A stretch of DNA of 64,000 nucleotides from Dactylosporangium sp. AC04546 (GTDB lineage Bacteria; Actinomycetota; Actinomycetes; Mycobacteriales; Micromonosporaceae), in contig NZ_JAHYSG010000059.1 of assembly GCF_022095675.1 (NCBI RefSeq), positions 12,600 to 76,599 of the forward strand, given 5' to 3'. Below the pieces are notes generated by a model. It searched no databases, had not been told where the DNA came from, and saw nothing but the letters and a program-made list of their open reading frames with translations. Both the position numbers and the translations under genes were made by a program. Of the stretch, positions 1-9,552 are shown piece by piece. Within the stretch, counting starts at the first letter, position 1. Every line of letters starts with the position of its first letter.

Positions 1-2106
1 CGGGTTCGGGTCGAAGCGGGCCAGGTCGACGAACGGCTTCGGCGGGGCCTCTCCGGGATGACCGCTCGGCCCCCCAGGGCCGCCGGGTCCGCCCGGGTGG
101 CGGCCGCCGGGGCCGGGTCGGCCGGGGCCGGGCACGGTGGCGCGGCCGGGGGCGCCCCGGCCGCCGGGCGGGCCGCCCTGCGGGCCCGGCTGGCCCGGGG
201 AGCGCGGGCCGCCGTGGGCGCCCGGGTGCTGGTCGCCCTGCGGCCCACGCTGCGAACCGGCACCGCGGTCCGAGCCGGCGCCATGTTGTGGACCGGCACC
301 GCGCTGGGGGCCGGCGCCGTGCTGCGGGTCGCCGCCACGGTCCTGGCCGCTACCGCGCTGGGGGCCGGCGCCGTGCTGCGGGTCGCTCCCAGGGCCCTGG
401 CCGGGAGCGCCGGGGCGGAGGCCGCCCGGGACGGTCGCACGGCCGCTGCCCTGGACGTCGCGGCGGCCGGCGGTGGGCTCGGCGGCGCCGTGGCGGCCCG
501 CGGGCTCCGCGCGCCGGCCGGGACCGTCGCCGTCGGGAGCCCCGGGACGGCCGCTGGAGGGCGACTCCTGGCGCCAGGGCTCGGCGGCCCGGCGGCGCCC
601 GGACGGCGACTCATCATCCGGGTTCGCGCGGCGGCGCCCGGACGGGGACTCATCGTCGGGGAGCGCCCGACGCCGGCCCGACGGCGACTCCTGCTCGGGC
701 AGCGCACGACCACGGCCCGACGGGGGCTCATCGTCGGGTACGGCACGACGCCGGCCCGACGGCGACTCCTGCTCGGGCAGCGCACGACCACGGCCCGACG
801 GGGGCTCATCGTCGGGTACGGCACGACGCCGGCCCGACGGCGACTCCTGCTCGGGCAGCGCACGACCACGGCCCGACGGGGGCTCATCGTCGGGTACGGC
901 ACGACGACGGCCCGACGGCGACTCCTGCTCAGGGAGCGCACGACCACGGCCCGGTGGGGACTCCTGCTCGGGCACAGCACGACCACGGCCCGGTGGGGAC
1001 TCGTCGGGAGCGGCGTGGCGACGGCCGGACGGCGACTCGCCGGCCTCGTCGGGAGCCGCATGGCGGCGCCCGGACGGCGACTCGAACGCCTCCTCCGCGC
1101 GGCGACGGCCCGACGGGGACTCAAAGGCCTCGTCCACCCGGCGGCGGCCACCGGACGGCGACTCGAACGCTTCCTCCGCACGGCGGCGGCCCGACGGCGA
1201 CTCGAACGCCTCTTCGGCGCGGCGGCGGCCGGACGGCGACTCGTACGACGGATCCCCGGCCGCGCGACGGCGGCCCGACGGCGACTCCTCCGGGCGCGGC
1301 GGCCACACCGGGACGGCCGGCGGCTCGGCGGACGGCGTGCGCTGGTCGGGCACGCTCGCCCGGCCCGGACCGGCGTCCGGGGCAGCCGGACGACCTCCGG
1401 AGGCCGCGGCACGCCCGGACAGTGCGTCGGAGATGCCCGTGCGGCCTGTCGGGCGGCCGGCGGGAGGCTCGGCCGCGTCCGGAGCGCCACCGCGCCGGCC
1501 CGGGGCAGGCTCCGACGCGGGAGGCGGCGGAGGGGCGGCCGGAGTACGCCAGGCCTGCGTCGGCTCGGGCGCCGCAGGAGCACGCCGCCCCTGGGACACA
1601 TCCGGCGGTGTGGGCGCGGCCGGGGCACGCCACGCCTGCGTCGGCTCGGGCGCCGCGGGAGCACGCCGGGCCTCGGCCGCGTCAGGCGCCGCCGGAGCCC
1701 GCCGCCCCTGAGGCAAGTCAGGCGCCGCCGGAGCTCGCCGACCCTGGGGCAAGTCAGGCGCCGCAGGCGCCCGCCGGCCCGGGGGCGCGTCAGGCGATCC
1801 GGGAGCCCGCCGGCCCGGGGGCGAGTCAGGCGACCCGGGAGTCCGCCGGCCCTGGGAGGCATCGGGGGCGGCGGGAGCGCGCCAGGCCTGCGTCGGCTCG
1901 GGCGCCCGCGGCTGCGGCGGCGGCGGGTTCACCTGATCGAGGACGTCGCGCTGGATCGGGGGCGGCCCGCCGTAGCTCAGGTCCGGGGCGTCGTCGCCGC
2001 GGGTGCCGCGCAGGTCCGCCAGCCAGCCCAGGTCCTCGTCGCTCGGGCCTTCTTCGGCCTTGCCGCGGCCGCGCCGCTTCTTGGCCTCGTCTCGACCCGA
2101 AGTCAC
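1..2106 (-). CDS. Long Pro/Arg/Ser-rich repetitive protein, 3' end outside window
   Basis: Starts at a GTG whose last bases overlap the rarA stop (GTGA) and stays open for 702 codons to the window edge, so only the N-terminal part is present. The first 60 residues are charged (KKRRGRGK, then [12 protein letters not shown]). After that the protein is almost entirely low complexity: [16 protein letters not shown] repeats (about residues 75-190), [13 protein letters not shown] units (about 285-360), then tandem [13 protein letters not shown] / [13 protein letters not shown] units, then a Gly/Pro/Gln-rich stretch ending in a more ordered [12 protein letters not shown]. It looks like an intrinsically disordered N-terminal region in front of a domain that lies outside the window. 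Function unknown. Frame choice is supported by the start overlap and sensible residue composition; the opposite strand is also open because of GC bias. Confidence 0.72.
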   Translation of the reverse strand, partial: MTSGRDEAKKRRGRGKAEEGPSDEDLGWLADLRGTRGDDAPDLSYGGPPPIQRDVLDQVNPPPPQPRAPEPTQAWRAPAAPDASQGRRTPGSPDSPPGRRAPGSPDAPPGRRAPAAPDLPQGRRAPAAPDLPQGRRAPAAPDAAEARRAPAAPEPTQAWRAPAAPTPPDVSQGRRAPAAPEPTQAWRTPAAPPPPPASEPAPGRRGGAPDAAEPPAGRPTGRTGISDALSGRAAASGGRPAAPDAGPGRASVPDQRTPSAEPPAVPVWPPRPEESPSGRRRAAGDPSYESPSGRRRAEEAFESPSGRRRAEEAFESPSGGRRRVDEAFESPSGRRRAEEAFESPSGRRHAAPDEAGESPSGRRHAAPDESPPGRGRAVPEQESPPGRGRALPEQESPSGRRRAVPDDEPPSGRGRALPEQESPSGRRRAVPDDEPPSGRGRALPEQESPSGRRRAVPDDEPPSGRGRALPEQESPSGRRRALPDDESPSGRRRANPDDESPSGRRRAAEPWRQESPSSGRPGAPDGDGPGRRAEPAGRHGAAEPTAGRRDVQGSGRATVPGGLRPGAPGQGPGSDPQHGAGPQRGSGQDRGGDPQHGAGPQRGAGPQHGAGSDRGAGSQRGPQGDQHPGAHGGPRSPGQPGPQGGPPGGRGAPGRATVPGPGRPGPGGRHPGGPGGPGGPSGHPGEAPPKPFVDLARFDPNP
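688..921 (-). repeat. Three tandem copies of a 78-bp repeat
   Basis: Copies at 688-765, 766-843 and 844-921 are identical or differ by one base, with degenerate half-copies on both sides. The period is 26 codons, so it keeps the frame of the minus-strand protein and encodes alternating [13 protein letters not shown] and [13 protein letters not shown] blocks. The near identity points to recent expansion or ongoing homogenisation. Confidence 0.9.
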
Positions 2107-3521
2107 CGGTGCCGCTCCTCCGCGCTGCTCGTGTCCGGGGCGGCGGCCGCGTCGGTGGCCGCTCCGGTCCCCCGCACGATACGCCGCAGTTTCGGCAATC
2201 GTTCCGCCACCGCGCGCTCTGCGCCATGGCCCGTCGGGCGGTAGTACTCCCGGTCGCCGAGCCCCTGCGGCGCGTACTGTTGCGTCACAACGCCTCTGGG
2301 GTCGTCGTGGGGATATTTGTACCCTTGGCCGTGCCCGACCCGGGCCGCCCCCTTGTAATGCGAATCGCGTAAATGCGCGGGGACCGCACCGCCGTGGCCC
2401 GCGCGGACGTCCGCCATCGCGGCGCCGATCGCCGCGACGACCGCGTTGGACTTCGGCGCGAGGGCGAGGTGGATCACCGCCTGGGCCAGCACGATCTGGA
2501 CCTCGGGCAGGCCGACGTACTCGACCGCGTGGGCGGCGGCGGTCGCGACCGGCAGGGCCGTGGGGTCCGCCATGCCGATGTCCTCGCTGGCCGAGATCAC
2601 CATCCGGCGCGCGATGAAGCGCGCGTCCTCGCCGGCGCTGATCATGCGGGCCAGGTAGTGCAGGGCGGCATCGACGTCGGAGCCCCGAATGCTCTTGATG
2701 AACGCGCTGACCACGTCGTAGTGCTCGTCGCCGTCCCGGTCGTAGCGCAGCGCCGCGACGTCGACCGCCTTCTCCGCGGTGACCAGGTCGACCTCGGTCA
2801 GGTCCTGCGCGAGCGCGGCCCCCGCCGCCGCCTCCAGCGCCGTGAGCGCCTTGCGGACGTCGCCGCCTGCCAGCAGTACCAGATGATCCTCCGCCTGCTG
2901 AGCGAGCGTCACGGCGCCGTCGAGCCCGCGCGGATCGGTGACCGCCCTGCGCAGGAGCGAGCGGACGGCCTGCTCGGTCAGCGGCTGGAGGGTGAGCAGC
3001 ACGCAGCGGGAGAGCAGCGGCGAGATCACGGAGAAGTACGGGTTCTCGGTGGTCGCGGCGAGCAGCGTGACCGTGCGGTCCTCGACCGCGGCCAGCAGCG
3101 AGTCCTGCTGGGTCTTGCTGAAGCGGTGGACCTCGTCGATGAACAGCACGGTGGGCGGGCCGCCGCGGCGGCGCTCCTTGCGGGCCGTGTCGATGACGCC
3201 GCGCACGTCCTTCACGCCGGCCGACAGGGCCGACAGGGCGACGAAGCGCCGGTCGGTGGCGCCGGCCACCAGGTGCGCGATCGTGGTCTTGCCGGAGCCG
3301 GGCGGGCCCCAGAGGATCACCGACATCGGCGACGCCCCGCCGACCAGCTGGCGCAGCGGCGCGCCCGGCGCCAGCAGGTGCTCCTGCCCGACCAGCTCGT
3401 CGAGGGTCGCCGGGCGCATGCGCACCGCGAGCGGCGCGTCGTGCGCGACCGTGTCGAAACCGCCCGTGACCGCGGGATCACCGCTGCCCACCGACGACTG
3501 CACCTCGAACAACCCGTCCAC
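2103..3521 (-). CDS. rarA: Replication-associated recombination protein A (MgsA/RarA AAA+ ATPase)
   Basis: 472 residues, normal length for the family. It is an AAA+ ATPase of the clamp-loader clade that acts at stalled replication forks. Walker A GPPGSGKT is at residues 72-79 and Walker B LFIDEVHR at about 126-133. The following sensor segment ([11 protein letters not shown]) and the C-terminal tetramerisation part (SHYKGA, GYKYPHD) are typical of RarA. The GTG start gives MDGLFEV, which matches the known N-terminus of actinobacterial RarA. Its stop overlaps the GTG of the downstream repetitive gene, so the two are probably translationally coupled. Its own ribosome-binding site lies in a hairpin (see 3521-3548). 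Confidence 0.95.
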   Translation of the reverse strand: MDGLFEVQSSVGSGDPAVTGGFDTVAHDAPLAVRMRPATLDELVGQEHLLAPGAPLRQLVGGASPMSVILWGPPGSGKTTIAHLVAGATDRRFVALSALSAGVKDVRGVIDTARKERRRGGPPTVLFIDEVHRFSKTQQDSLLAAVEDRTVTLLAATTENPYFSVISPLLSRCVLLTLQPLTEQAVRSLLRRAVTDPRGLDGAVTLAQQAEDHLVLLAGGDVRKALTALEAAAGAALAQDLTEVDLVTAEKAVDVAALRYDRDGDEHYDVVSAFIKSIRGSDVDAALHYLARMISAGEDARFIARRMVISASEDIGMADPTALPVATAAAHAVEYVGLPEVQIVLAQAVIHLALAPKSNAVVAAIGAAMADVRAGHGGAVPAHLRDSHYKGAARVGHGQGYKYPHDDPRGVVTQQYAPQGLGDREYYRPTGHGAERAVAERLPKLRRIVRGTGAATDAAAAPDTSSAEERHR

Positions 3522-3548
3522 GGCCCCCGACCCTACAGTCGGGGGCCG
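3521..3548 (-). terminator. 11-bp perfect hairpin overlapping the rarA start
   Basis: CGGCCCCCGAC (3521-3531) and GTCGGGGGCCG (3538-3548) pair perfectly around a 6-base loop. It lies 16 bases after the aspS stop and includes the G-rich ribosome-binding site and first base of the rarA start codon. It could be a terminator for aspS without a T-run, or a structure that limits rarA translation. Confidence 0.6.
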
Positions 3549-3564
3549 ACTGGCAGGTAACCGC

Positions 3565-5388
3565 TCAGTTCGAACGCTCGACCGGGATGGTGACGGCGTG
3601 CGGAACAGGAGCTTTCGGCTTGGCGTCGACGCCGGCCTCGGCCCGCTGCTCCGGGGTGATCGGGGTGGGCGCGCCGGTCAGCGGGTCGTAGCCGCCGCCC
3701 GTCTTCGGGAAGGCGATGACCTCGCGGATCGAGTCGACGCCGGCGAGCAGCATGCAGATGCGGTCCCAGCCGAAGGCGATGCCGGCGTGCGGGGGCGGCC
3801 CGTACTTGAACGCCTCCAGCAGGAAGCCGAACTTGTCGGCGGCGTCCTCGGCGCTGATGCCGAGCACCTCGAAGACCCGCTTCTGCACGTCGGCCCGGTG
3901 GATACGGACCGAGCCGCCGCCGATCTCGTTGCCGTTGCAGACGATGTCGTAGGCGTAGGCGAGGGCCTCGCCCGGCGACTCCTCGAACCGCTCGATCCAG
4001 TCGCGGTTCGGCGAGGTGAACGGGTGGTGCACGGCCGTCCAGCCCTTGGCGCCGCCGCCGGTGCCGCCGGCCTCGGGGTCGGTGGGCTCGAACATCGGCG
4101 CGTCGACCACCCAGCAGAACGCCCAGGCGCTCTCGTCGACCAGCTTGGCCCGCTTGGCGATCTCGATGCGGGCCGCGCCCAGCAGCTCCTGGGCCTCGCG
4201 CCGCTCGGCCGCGGCGGCGAAGAACACCGCGTCGCCCGGCTTGGCGCCGACGGCGTCGGCCAGGCCGGCCAGGTGCGCCTCGGAGAGGTTCTTGGCGACC
4301 GGGCCGCGCGGCTCGCCGGTCTCGGCGTCGAGCACGACGTAGGCCAGGCCCTTCGCGCCGCGCGCCTTCGCCCAGTCCTGCCAGCCGTCGAGCTCCTTGC
4401 GGGTCTGGGCGGCGCCGCCCGGCATGACGACCGCGCCCACGTAGCCGCCCGCGTCGATGGCGCCGGCGAACACCCGGAACTCGGTGCCGCGCAGGTACTG
4501 CGTGAGCTCGGTGAGCTCCACCGAGTAGCGCAGGTCGGGCTTGTCCGACCCGTACCGCGCCATCGCGTCGTGCCAGCTCAGCTTCGGGATCTCGCCGGCG
4601 ATCTCGTGCCCGGCCAGGTCGGACCACAGCGCCCGCACGATCGCCTCGCCGAGCTCGACGATGTCGTCCTGGGTGACGAACGACATCTCGATGTCCAGCT
4701 GGGTGAACTCCGGCTGGCGGTCGGCCCGGAAGCCCTCGTCGCGGTAGCAGCGGGCGATCTGGTAGTACCGCTCGAGGCCGCCGACCATGAGCAGCTGCTT
4801 GAACAGCTGCGGCGACTGGGGCAGCGCATACCACGTGCCGGGCTGCAGGCGCACCGGCACCAGGAAGTCGCGGGCGCCCTCGGGCGTCGAGCGGGTCAGC
4901 GTCGGGGTCTCCACCTCGACGAAGTCCCGGTCGGCGAGCAGGTTGCGGGCGATCTGGTTGGCCCGGGAGCGCAGCTTCATGGCCTTGTGGGGCCCGGAGC
5001 GACGCAGGTCGAGATAGCGGAAGCGGTACCGCACGTCGTCGCTCGCGGCGTCGCCGTCGTCGACGGGCAGCGGCAGCGGCGCGGCCTCGGACAGCACCTC
5101 CAGCGCGGAGGCGACCACCTCGACGTCGCCGGTGGGCAGGTCGGCGTTCTCGTTGCCGGCCGGCCGGGCCCGCACCTCGCCCGTGACGAGCACGCAGTAC
5201 TCGTTGCGCAGGGCGTGGGCGGCCGCCATCTCCTCGCGGAACACGACCTGGACCACGCCGGAGGCGTCCCGGAGATCCACGAAGATCACGCCGCCGTGGT
5301 CGCGGCGGCGGGCCACCCACCCGGCCAGCGTCACGGTGGTGCCGGCGTCGGTCCCCCGCAGGGTGCCGGACTCATGGGATCGGATCAC
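3565..5388 (-). CDS. aspS: Aspartyl-tRNA synthetase, probably non-discriminating
   Basis: 607 residues, bacterial-type class II synthetase. It has an N-terminal OB anticodon-binding domain (about 1-110), class II motif 2 ([18 protein letters not shown]), the bacterial GAD insertion and motif 3 ([12 protein letters not shown]) near the C-terminus. Residue 31 in ARRRDHGG is His. In characterised bacterial enzymes His here goes with charging of both tRNA-Asp and tRNA-Asn, and Leu with strict tRNA-Asp specificity. That suggests Asn-tRNA is made by transamidation with GatCAB; this last point is inference. The neighbour upstream is hisS, 40 bases away, in the usual actinobacterial order. Confidence 0.96.
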   Translation of the reverse strand: MIRSHESGTLRGTDAGTTVTLAGWVARRRDHGGVIFVDLRDASGVVQVVFREEMAAAHALRNEYCVLVTGEVRARPAGNENADLPTGDVEVVASALEVLSEAAPLPLPVDDGDAASDDVRYRFRYLDLRRSGPHKAMKLRSRANQIARNLLADRDFVEVETPTLTRSTPEGARDFLVPVRLQPGTWYALPQSPQLFKQLLMVGGLERYYQIARCYRDEGFRADRQPEFTQLDIEMSFVTQDDIVELGEAIVRALWSDLAGHEIAGEIPKLSWHDAMARYGSDKPDLRYSVELTELTQYLRGTEFRVFAGAIDAGGYVGAVVMPGGAAQTRKELDGWQDWAKARGAKGLAYVVLDAETGEPRGPVAKNLSEAHLAGLADAVGAKPGDAVFFAAAAERREAQELLGAARIEIAKRAKLVDESAWAFCWVVDAPMFEPTDPEAGGTGGGAKGWTAVHHPFTSPNRDWIERFEESPGEALAYAYDIVCNGNEIGGGSVRIHRADVQKRVFEVLGISAEDAADKFGFLLEAFKYGPPPHAGIAFGWDRICMLLAGVDSIREVIAFPKTGGGYDPLTGAPTPITPEQRAEAGVDAKPKAPVPHAVTIPVERSN

Positions 5389-5428
5389 AGGGTCTCCTTC
5401 GGCGAACTACGCAAGACGGCCCATTCTT

Positions 5429-6748
5429 TCACTGCAGGGTCGGCGCCATGTCCTCGGCCGGGGGGTTCCACCCGGCGCTGTCCGCGGCCGCCTGCTCGCC
5501 GGAGCGGATGTCCTTGACCTGGTCCGGAACGTCGCCGTTGGCCGGGAACCAGACGTACGGGATCCCGCGGCGCTCGGCGTAGCGGATCTGCTTGCCGAGC
5601 TTGGCCGGCACCGGCGCGACCTCGGTGGCGATCCCGCGGGCGCGAAGGGCGGCCGCGATGCGGTTGCTGACCGGCCGGTCCTCGTCGTTCCACAGCGCCA
5701 CCAGCACCGCCGTCGGCACCGGCCGGGAGGCGGCGATCGCGTTCTCCTTGAACAGCAGGCCGAGCAGGCGGGAGACGCCGATCGAGATGCCGACGCCGGG
5801 GAACACGTCCTTGCCGGCGCTGGCGAGGTTGTCGTACCGCCCGCCGGAGCAGATCGAGCCGAACTGCTCGTAGCCGGCCATCTCGGTCTCGTACACCGTG
5901 CCGGTGTAGTAGTCGAGCCCGCGGGCGATCTTCAACGTGGCCTCGACCAGGCCGGGCGCGTGCTCGCGGGCGGTCTCGACCACCGCGACCAGCTCGGCGA
6001 CGCCCTCGTCGAGCAGCGGGTGCTCCACGCCTAGGCCGCGCACGGCCGCCTCGAACGACGCGTCGGACGACCGGATCTCGGCGAGCGCGAGCACGGCCTT
6101 GGCCTGGGCGTCGGTGGCTCCGCCGCCGATGAGGGCGGCGTGGACCCGGTCCGGGCCGATCTTGTCCAGCTTGTCGACCGTGCGCAGCACCTCGTCGGGC
6201 TCCGCCAGGCCCAGGCCGCGGTAGAAGCCCTCGCAGAGCTTGCGGTTGTTCACCATGATCTTGACGGCCGGGATCGGCAGCGAGCGCAGCGCGTCGCCGA
6301 TGACCAGCGGGATCTCGGCCTCGTAGTGCGACGGCAGGGTGTCGCGGTCGACGATGTCGATGTCGGCCTGGAGAAATTCCCGATACCGTCCTTCCTGGGG
6401 CTTTTCTCCCCGCCAGACCTTTTGGATCTGGTACCGCCGGAAGGGAAACTGCAACCTACCGGCGTTTTCCAGCACGTATCGCGCGAACGGAACGGTCAGA
6501 TCGAAGTGCAGCCCCAGGCTCGCCTCCTCGTCGCCCTCGGCGGCCTGGAGGCGGTGCAGCGTGTACACCTCCTTGGAGGTCTCGCCCTTGCGCAGCAACT
6601 GGTCGAGTGGCTCGACCGCGCGCGTCTCCAGCGAGGAGAAGCCGTAGAGCTCGAAGGTGCGCCGCAGCCGGTCCAGGACCTGCTGCTCGACGATGCGCTG
6701 CGCGGGCGTCCACTCCGGAAAGCCGGACAGCGAGGCGGAAAGGGACAT
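5429..6748 (-). CDS. hisS: Histidyl-tRNA synthetase
   Basis: 439 residues, a class II synthetase that charges tRNA-His. Motif 2 is seen in RRYQIQKVWRGEKPQEGRYR, the histidine-specific LDYYTGTVYE segment follows, and motif 3 (GVGISIGVSRL) precedes the C-terminal anticodon-binding domain. It starts 3 bases after the stop of the upstream hydrolase, so the two are co-transcribed. Codons in the motif 2 stretch (about 6366-6485) are unusually rich in A/T third positions (GAA, GGA, TTT, TAT, CAA) compared with the rest of the gene. Confidence 0.96.
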   Translation of the reverse strand: MSLSASLSGFPEWTPAQRIVEQQVLDRLRRTFELYGFSSLETRAVEPLDQLLRKGETSKEVYTLHRLQAAEGDEEASLGLHFDLTVPFARYVLENAGRLQFPFRRYQIQKVWRGEKPQEGRYREFLQADIDIVDRDTLPSHYEAEIPLVIGDALRSLPIPAVKIMVNNRKLCEGFYRGLGLAEPDEVLRTVDKLDKIGPDRVHAALIGGGATDAQAKAVLALAEIRSSDASFEAAVRGLGVEHPLLDEGVAELVAVVETAREHAPGLVEATLKIARGLDYYTGTVYETEMAGYEQFGSICSGGRYDNLASAGKDVFPGVGISIGVSRLLGLLFKENAIAASRPVPTAVLVALWNDEDRPVSNRIAAALRARGIATEVAPVPAKLGKQIRYAERRGIPYVWFPANGDVPDQVKDIRSGEQAAADSAGWNPPAEDMAPTLQ

Positions 6749-6751
6749 CGG

Positions 6752-7423
6752 TTACCAGCCTTTTCGGGGAGCCTCGGCGGCCTCACGCAGGTACGGGTTG
6801 CGGGCACGCTCGCGGCCGATGGTGGTCTGGGGGCCGTGGCCGGGCAGGACGACGGTCTCGTCGGGCAGCGTGAGCACCTTGTCGCGCAGGCTCACGAGCA
6901 TCTGGCTCATGCTGCCGCCCGGCAGGTCGGTGCGTCCGATCGAGTCGCGGAAGAGCACGTCGCCGCTGAAGCAGGTGCCCTCGCTGCGGAACATCACCGA
7001 CCCGCGGGTATGGCCCGGCGCGTGGTCGACGGTCAGCTCGAGGCCGGCGATGCGCAGCACCAGGCCGTCCTCCAGGGGCGCCACGTCGTCGGGCTCGGTC
7101 CAGGTCAGGCGGCCGCCGAACAGGGCGGTGAGGTCGGTGCTGAGGCCCTTCGTCGGGTCCTTGAGCATCTCGCCGTCGTCCGGGTGGATGTACGCCGTGA
7201 TGCCCCGCGCGCCGCAGACCGGCGTCACCGAGAACGTGTGGTCCAGGTGGCCGTGCGTGAGCAGGACCGCGGCCGGCTGGAGCCGGTGCTCCGCGAGCAC
7301 CTCGTCGAGCCGGTCGACGACGCCGATGCCCGGGTCGATCACCACGCACTGCTCGCCGGGAGCCGGGGCGACGACAAAGCAGTTCGTCCCGAACGCCTCG
7401 GCAGGAAAGCCGGCGACGAGCAC
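6752..7423 (-). CDS. MBL-fold metallo-hydrolase (glyoxalase II-like)
   Basis: 223 residues. The metal-binding motif THGHLDH is at 56-62, followed by a later His in HAPGHTRGS, the bridging Asp in FSGDVLF and a final His in LPGHGPQT. This is the full set of ligands for a dinuclear zinc site of the glyoxalase II type. Such proteins hydrolyse thioesters such as S-lactoylglutathione or mycothiol equivalents; the substrate here cannot be told from sequence. Start GTG at 7423 with GGGAGGAG a few bases upstream. The gene next to hisS is a conserved actinobacterial neighbour (Rv2581c-type). Confidence 0.88.
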   Translation of the reverse strand: MLVAGFPAEAFGTNCFVVAPAPGEQCVVIDPGIGVVDRLDEVLAEHRLQPAAVLLTHGHLDHTFSVTPVCGARGITAYIHPDDGEMLKDPTKGLSTDLTALFGGRLTWTEPDDVAPLEDGLVLRIAGLELTVDHAPGHTRGSVMFRSEGTCFSGDVLFRDSIGRTDLPGGSMSQMLVSLRDKVLTLPDETVVLPGHGPQTTIGRERARNPYLREAAEAPRKGW

Positions 7424-7601
7424 GCGGCGCTCCTCCCTGTCGATGTCCTGATTCCGGTCGCTGAAGACCTCGTAAACCCTATCCGGAGGTCAGGCACAGC
7501 GAACCGTGACCGGGCGGCGACCCGCATTCCGGGTTCTACCCGTACACTCTGGCGGGCGTGTGACGTGGCACCCAAATGTATTTTCCTGGAGGGGAGCACA
7601 G
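7424..7601. promoter_or_regulatory. Divergent intergenic region between MBL hydrolase and cyclophilin genes
   Basis: 178 bases that must hold both promoters. Near 7541-7546 the sequence TACACT is a reasonable minus-10 for the plus-strand cyclophilin gene. No clear minus-35 or operator is seen. A strong ribosome-binding site (GGAGGGG, 7588-7594) precedes the GTG at 7602. Confidence 0.4.
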
Positions 7602-8501
7602 GTGGCTTCCAGTAAGGCCCGGCAGCGCGCTCTGGCGCGGGCGAAGACCGAGCGGCAGATCGCGCGACGAGCGGCCGCGGCGCGGCGGCGCCGCCAGTGG
7701 CAGGCCGGCATCGGCAGTGCGGTGGCGCTCGCCCTGATCGTCCTTGTGGTGATCTGGAAGACCGGCGGGTTCGAGCCCGAGCCGGTCCGCGCCTCGGAGT
7801 GCGCCTGGACCTCGGTGGAGGCGGGCTCGGGCATCGTCGACGTGGGCAAGCCGCGCACGAACGACATCGTCAAGAACGGTGTGAAGACGCTGACGATCTC
7901 GCTCGGCCAGGGCACCGTCACGGCGAAGCTCGACCCGAGCAAGGCGCCGTGCACGGTGGAGAGCCTCACCTACCTGGCCAGCAAGAAGTTCTTCGACAAC
8001 ACCACCTGCCACCGGCTGACCGACTCGATCCTGCAGTGCGGCGATCCGTCGGGCTCGGGCAGCGGCGGCCCGGCCTACCGCTTCCCGAACGAGAACGTGC
8101 CGTCGCCGGTGGTCGACCCTTCGGCCTCCGCCTCGGCCGACCCGTCGTCGACGGGCAACGCGCTCTATCCAGCCGGTACCCTGGCAATGGCGCACTCGTC
8201 CGAGCCGGACAGCAACGGCAGCCAGTTCTTCCTGGTCTTCAAGGACGTGCAGTACCCGGCCGACTACACGATCTTCGGCACGATCGTCGGCGGCCTGGAC
8301 GTGCTGGCCAAGATCGGCGAGGCCGGCAACGACGGCAGCAACCAGGCCGGCGGCGGCAAGCCGAACCAGGACGTCAAGATCAGCTCGCTGACCGTCACCG
8401 ACGTGGCGCCGGAGGAGCCGGCGGCCTCGCCGTCGGCGTCGACCTCGGGCAGCCCGTCGACCTCCGCCTCGCCGGCGGCGAGCGCCTCCAGCCAGTCGTA
8501 A
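7602..8501 (+). CDS. Membrane-anchored cyclophilin-type peptidylprolyl isomerase
   Basis: About 299 residues. A basic N-terminus (SSKARQRALARAKTERQIARR) precedes one membrane segment (about 35-56), so the isomerase domain faces outside. Cyclophilin landmarks are HRL (catalytic Arg), LQCGDPSGSGSGGPAY and NGSQFFLVF. Four cysteines (in SECAW, APCTV, TTCHRL and LQCGD) are shared with the next gene and could form disulfides. A Ser/Ala/Pro-rich insert and tail (SASASADPSS, SASTSGSPSTSAS) look like wall-spanning linkers. The start at GTG 7602 was chosen for its strong ribosome-binding site; an earlier in-frame start would add a poor leader. It is paralogous to the following gene. Confidence 0.88.
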   Translation: MASSKARQRALARAKTERQIARRAAAARRRRQWQAGIGSAVALALIVLVVIWKTGGFEPEPVRASECAWTSVEAGSGIVDVGKPRTNDIVKNGVKTLTISLGQGTVTAKLDPSKAPCTVESLTYLASKKFFDNTTCHRLTDSILQCGDPSGSGSGGPAYRFPNENVPSPVVDPSASASADPSSTGNALYPAGTLAMAHSSEPDSNGSQFFLVFKDVQYPADYTIFGTIVGGLDVLAKIGEAGNDGSNQAGGGKPNQDVKISSLTVTDVAPEEPAASPSASTSGSPSTSASPAASASSQS

Positions 8502-8539
8502 GTCACCATCCCATCCCCGTTGAGCAAGGAGTACCGACC

Positions 8540-9394
8540 GTGACCACCAACCGGGACCGCCAGCGTGCCGCGGCACGTGCGCGGCTGGAGCGGGAGATGG
8601 CCGATCGCGCCGAGAGGTCCCGGCACCGCCGGCGCAGGAACACGACGATCGCCGTGGGCGCGGGCAGCCTGGTGGTCCTGCTCGGCGCGGCGTGGCTTGT
8701 GTACGCGCTGACCGGCAACGACAAGAAGGCGACCGAGGCGGGCGCCAACCCCTCGGCGTCCGCCACCCCGGCCGCCTGCACCTGGCTGCCGCTCGTCGAC
8801 CCGTCGGCGTCGCCCAAGCCGGAGATCCCGAAGGAGGTCAAGGACGTCGGCACCCCGCCCACGTCCGGCGAGCCCCGCACCGGCACCCAGCTGATGACGC
8901 TCGACACCTCGGTCGGCAAAATCAAGATCGAGATGGACACCGCGCACGCCCCCTGCGCCGCGGCGAGCTTCACCTACCTGGCGAGCAAGCAGTTCTTCGA
9001 CGGCTCGAAGTGCCACCGCCTGGTGACCTCGGGCATCTACGTGCTCCAGTGCGGCGACCCGTCCGCGACCGGCATGGGCGGTCCGACGTACCGCTACGCC
9101 GAGGAGAACCTGCCCACCGGCCGCCGCCCGGCGTACACCGAGGGCATGGTGGCGATCGCCAAGACGCAGGACCCGTCGTCGTCGGGCAGCCAGTTCTTCA
9201 TCGTGTACAAGGACATCGAGTCCCTCCAGGCCGACTACACGGTCCTGGGCAAGGTCACCGAGGGCCTGGACCTGGTGAAGAAGGTGGCCGAGGCCGGCGC
9301 GGTCCCGGACGCCAACTCGCAGAGCGAGGGCGACGGCGCCCCGAAGACCGAGGTCAAGATCAATACCATGACGATCAGCCCGGCGCAGGGCTGA
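8540..9394 (+). CDS. Membrane-anchored cyclophilin-type peptidylprolyl isomerase, paralogue
   Basis: 284 residues, start GTG with AAGGAG 8 bases upstream. Architecture matches the preceding gene: basic N-terminus, one membrane segment (about 38-58), short Pro/Ser linker, then a cyclophilin domain with HRLV, LQCGDPSATGMGGPTY and SGSQFFIVY. The same four cysteine positions are kept. It catalyses proline cis-trans isomerisation, presumably on exported proteins; the two copies lie 38 bases apart and are surely co-transcribed. They probably arose by tandem duplication of a single ancestral ppiB-like gene, as one copy is usual at this place next to relA. Confidence 0.88.
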   Translation: MTTNRDRQRAAARARLEREMADRAERSRHRRRRNTTIAVGAGSLVVLLGAAWLVYALTGNDKKATEAGANPSASATPAACTWLPLVDPSASPKPEIPKEVKDVGTPPTSGEPRTGTQLMTLDTSVGKIKIEMDTAHAPCAAASFTYLASKQFFDGSKCHRLVTSGIYVLQCGDPSATGMGGPTYRYAEENLPTGRRPAYTEGMVAIAKTQDPSSSGSQFFIVYKDIESLQADYTVLGKVTEGLDLVKKVAEAGAVPDANSQSEGDGAPKTEVKINTMTISPAQG

Positions 9395-9408
9395 CCCGAA
9401 CGGCCTGA

Positions 9409-9444
9409 CGGGCCGCGACCCTCCTCCGGGAGGCTCGCGGCCCG
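9409..9444 (+). terminator. GC-rich terminator hairpin after the cyclophilin pair
   Basis: Arms 9409-9424 (CGGGCCGCGACCCTCC) and 9429-9444 (GGAGGCTCGCGGCCCG) pair with one mismatch across a 4-base loop, 15 bases after the stop codon. There is only a weak T-rich tail. Confidence 0.75.
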
Positions 9445-9552
9445 TCGCTGTTGGGTGGAACTTTCGCGGCGGGTTCACAGATCGATGGAGACTTCTGGCT
9501 GCCATGACGACCAGAAGGCGCCATCGATCATGGCGGCGCCCGACCGAGCACC

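Noticed and set aside
58..2372. Plus-strand repetitive proteins at the left edge
   Set aside because: They mirror the minus-strand frame that is coupled to rarA. Their composition (Arg/Ala/Gly with RRLLL runs) is what the reverse complement of the minus-strand repeats gives.
2373..6000. Long plus-strand open frames opposite rarA, aspS and hisS
   Set aside because: Shadow frames caused by GC bias opposite well-identified genes.
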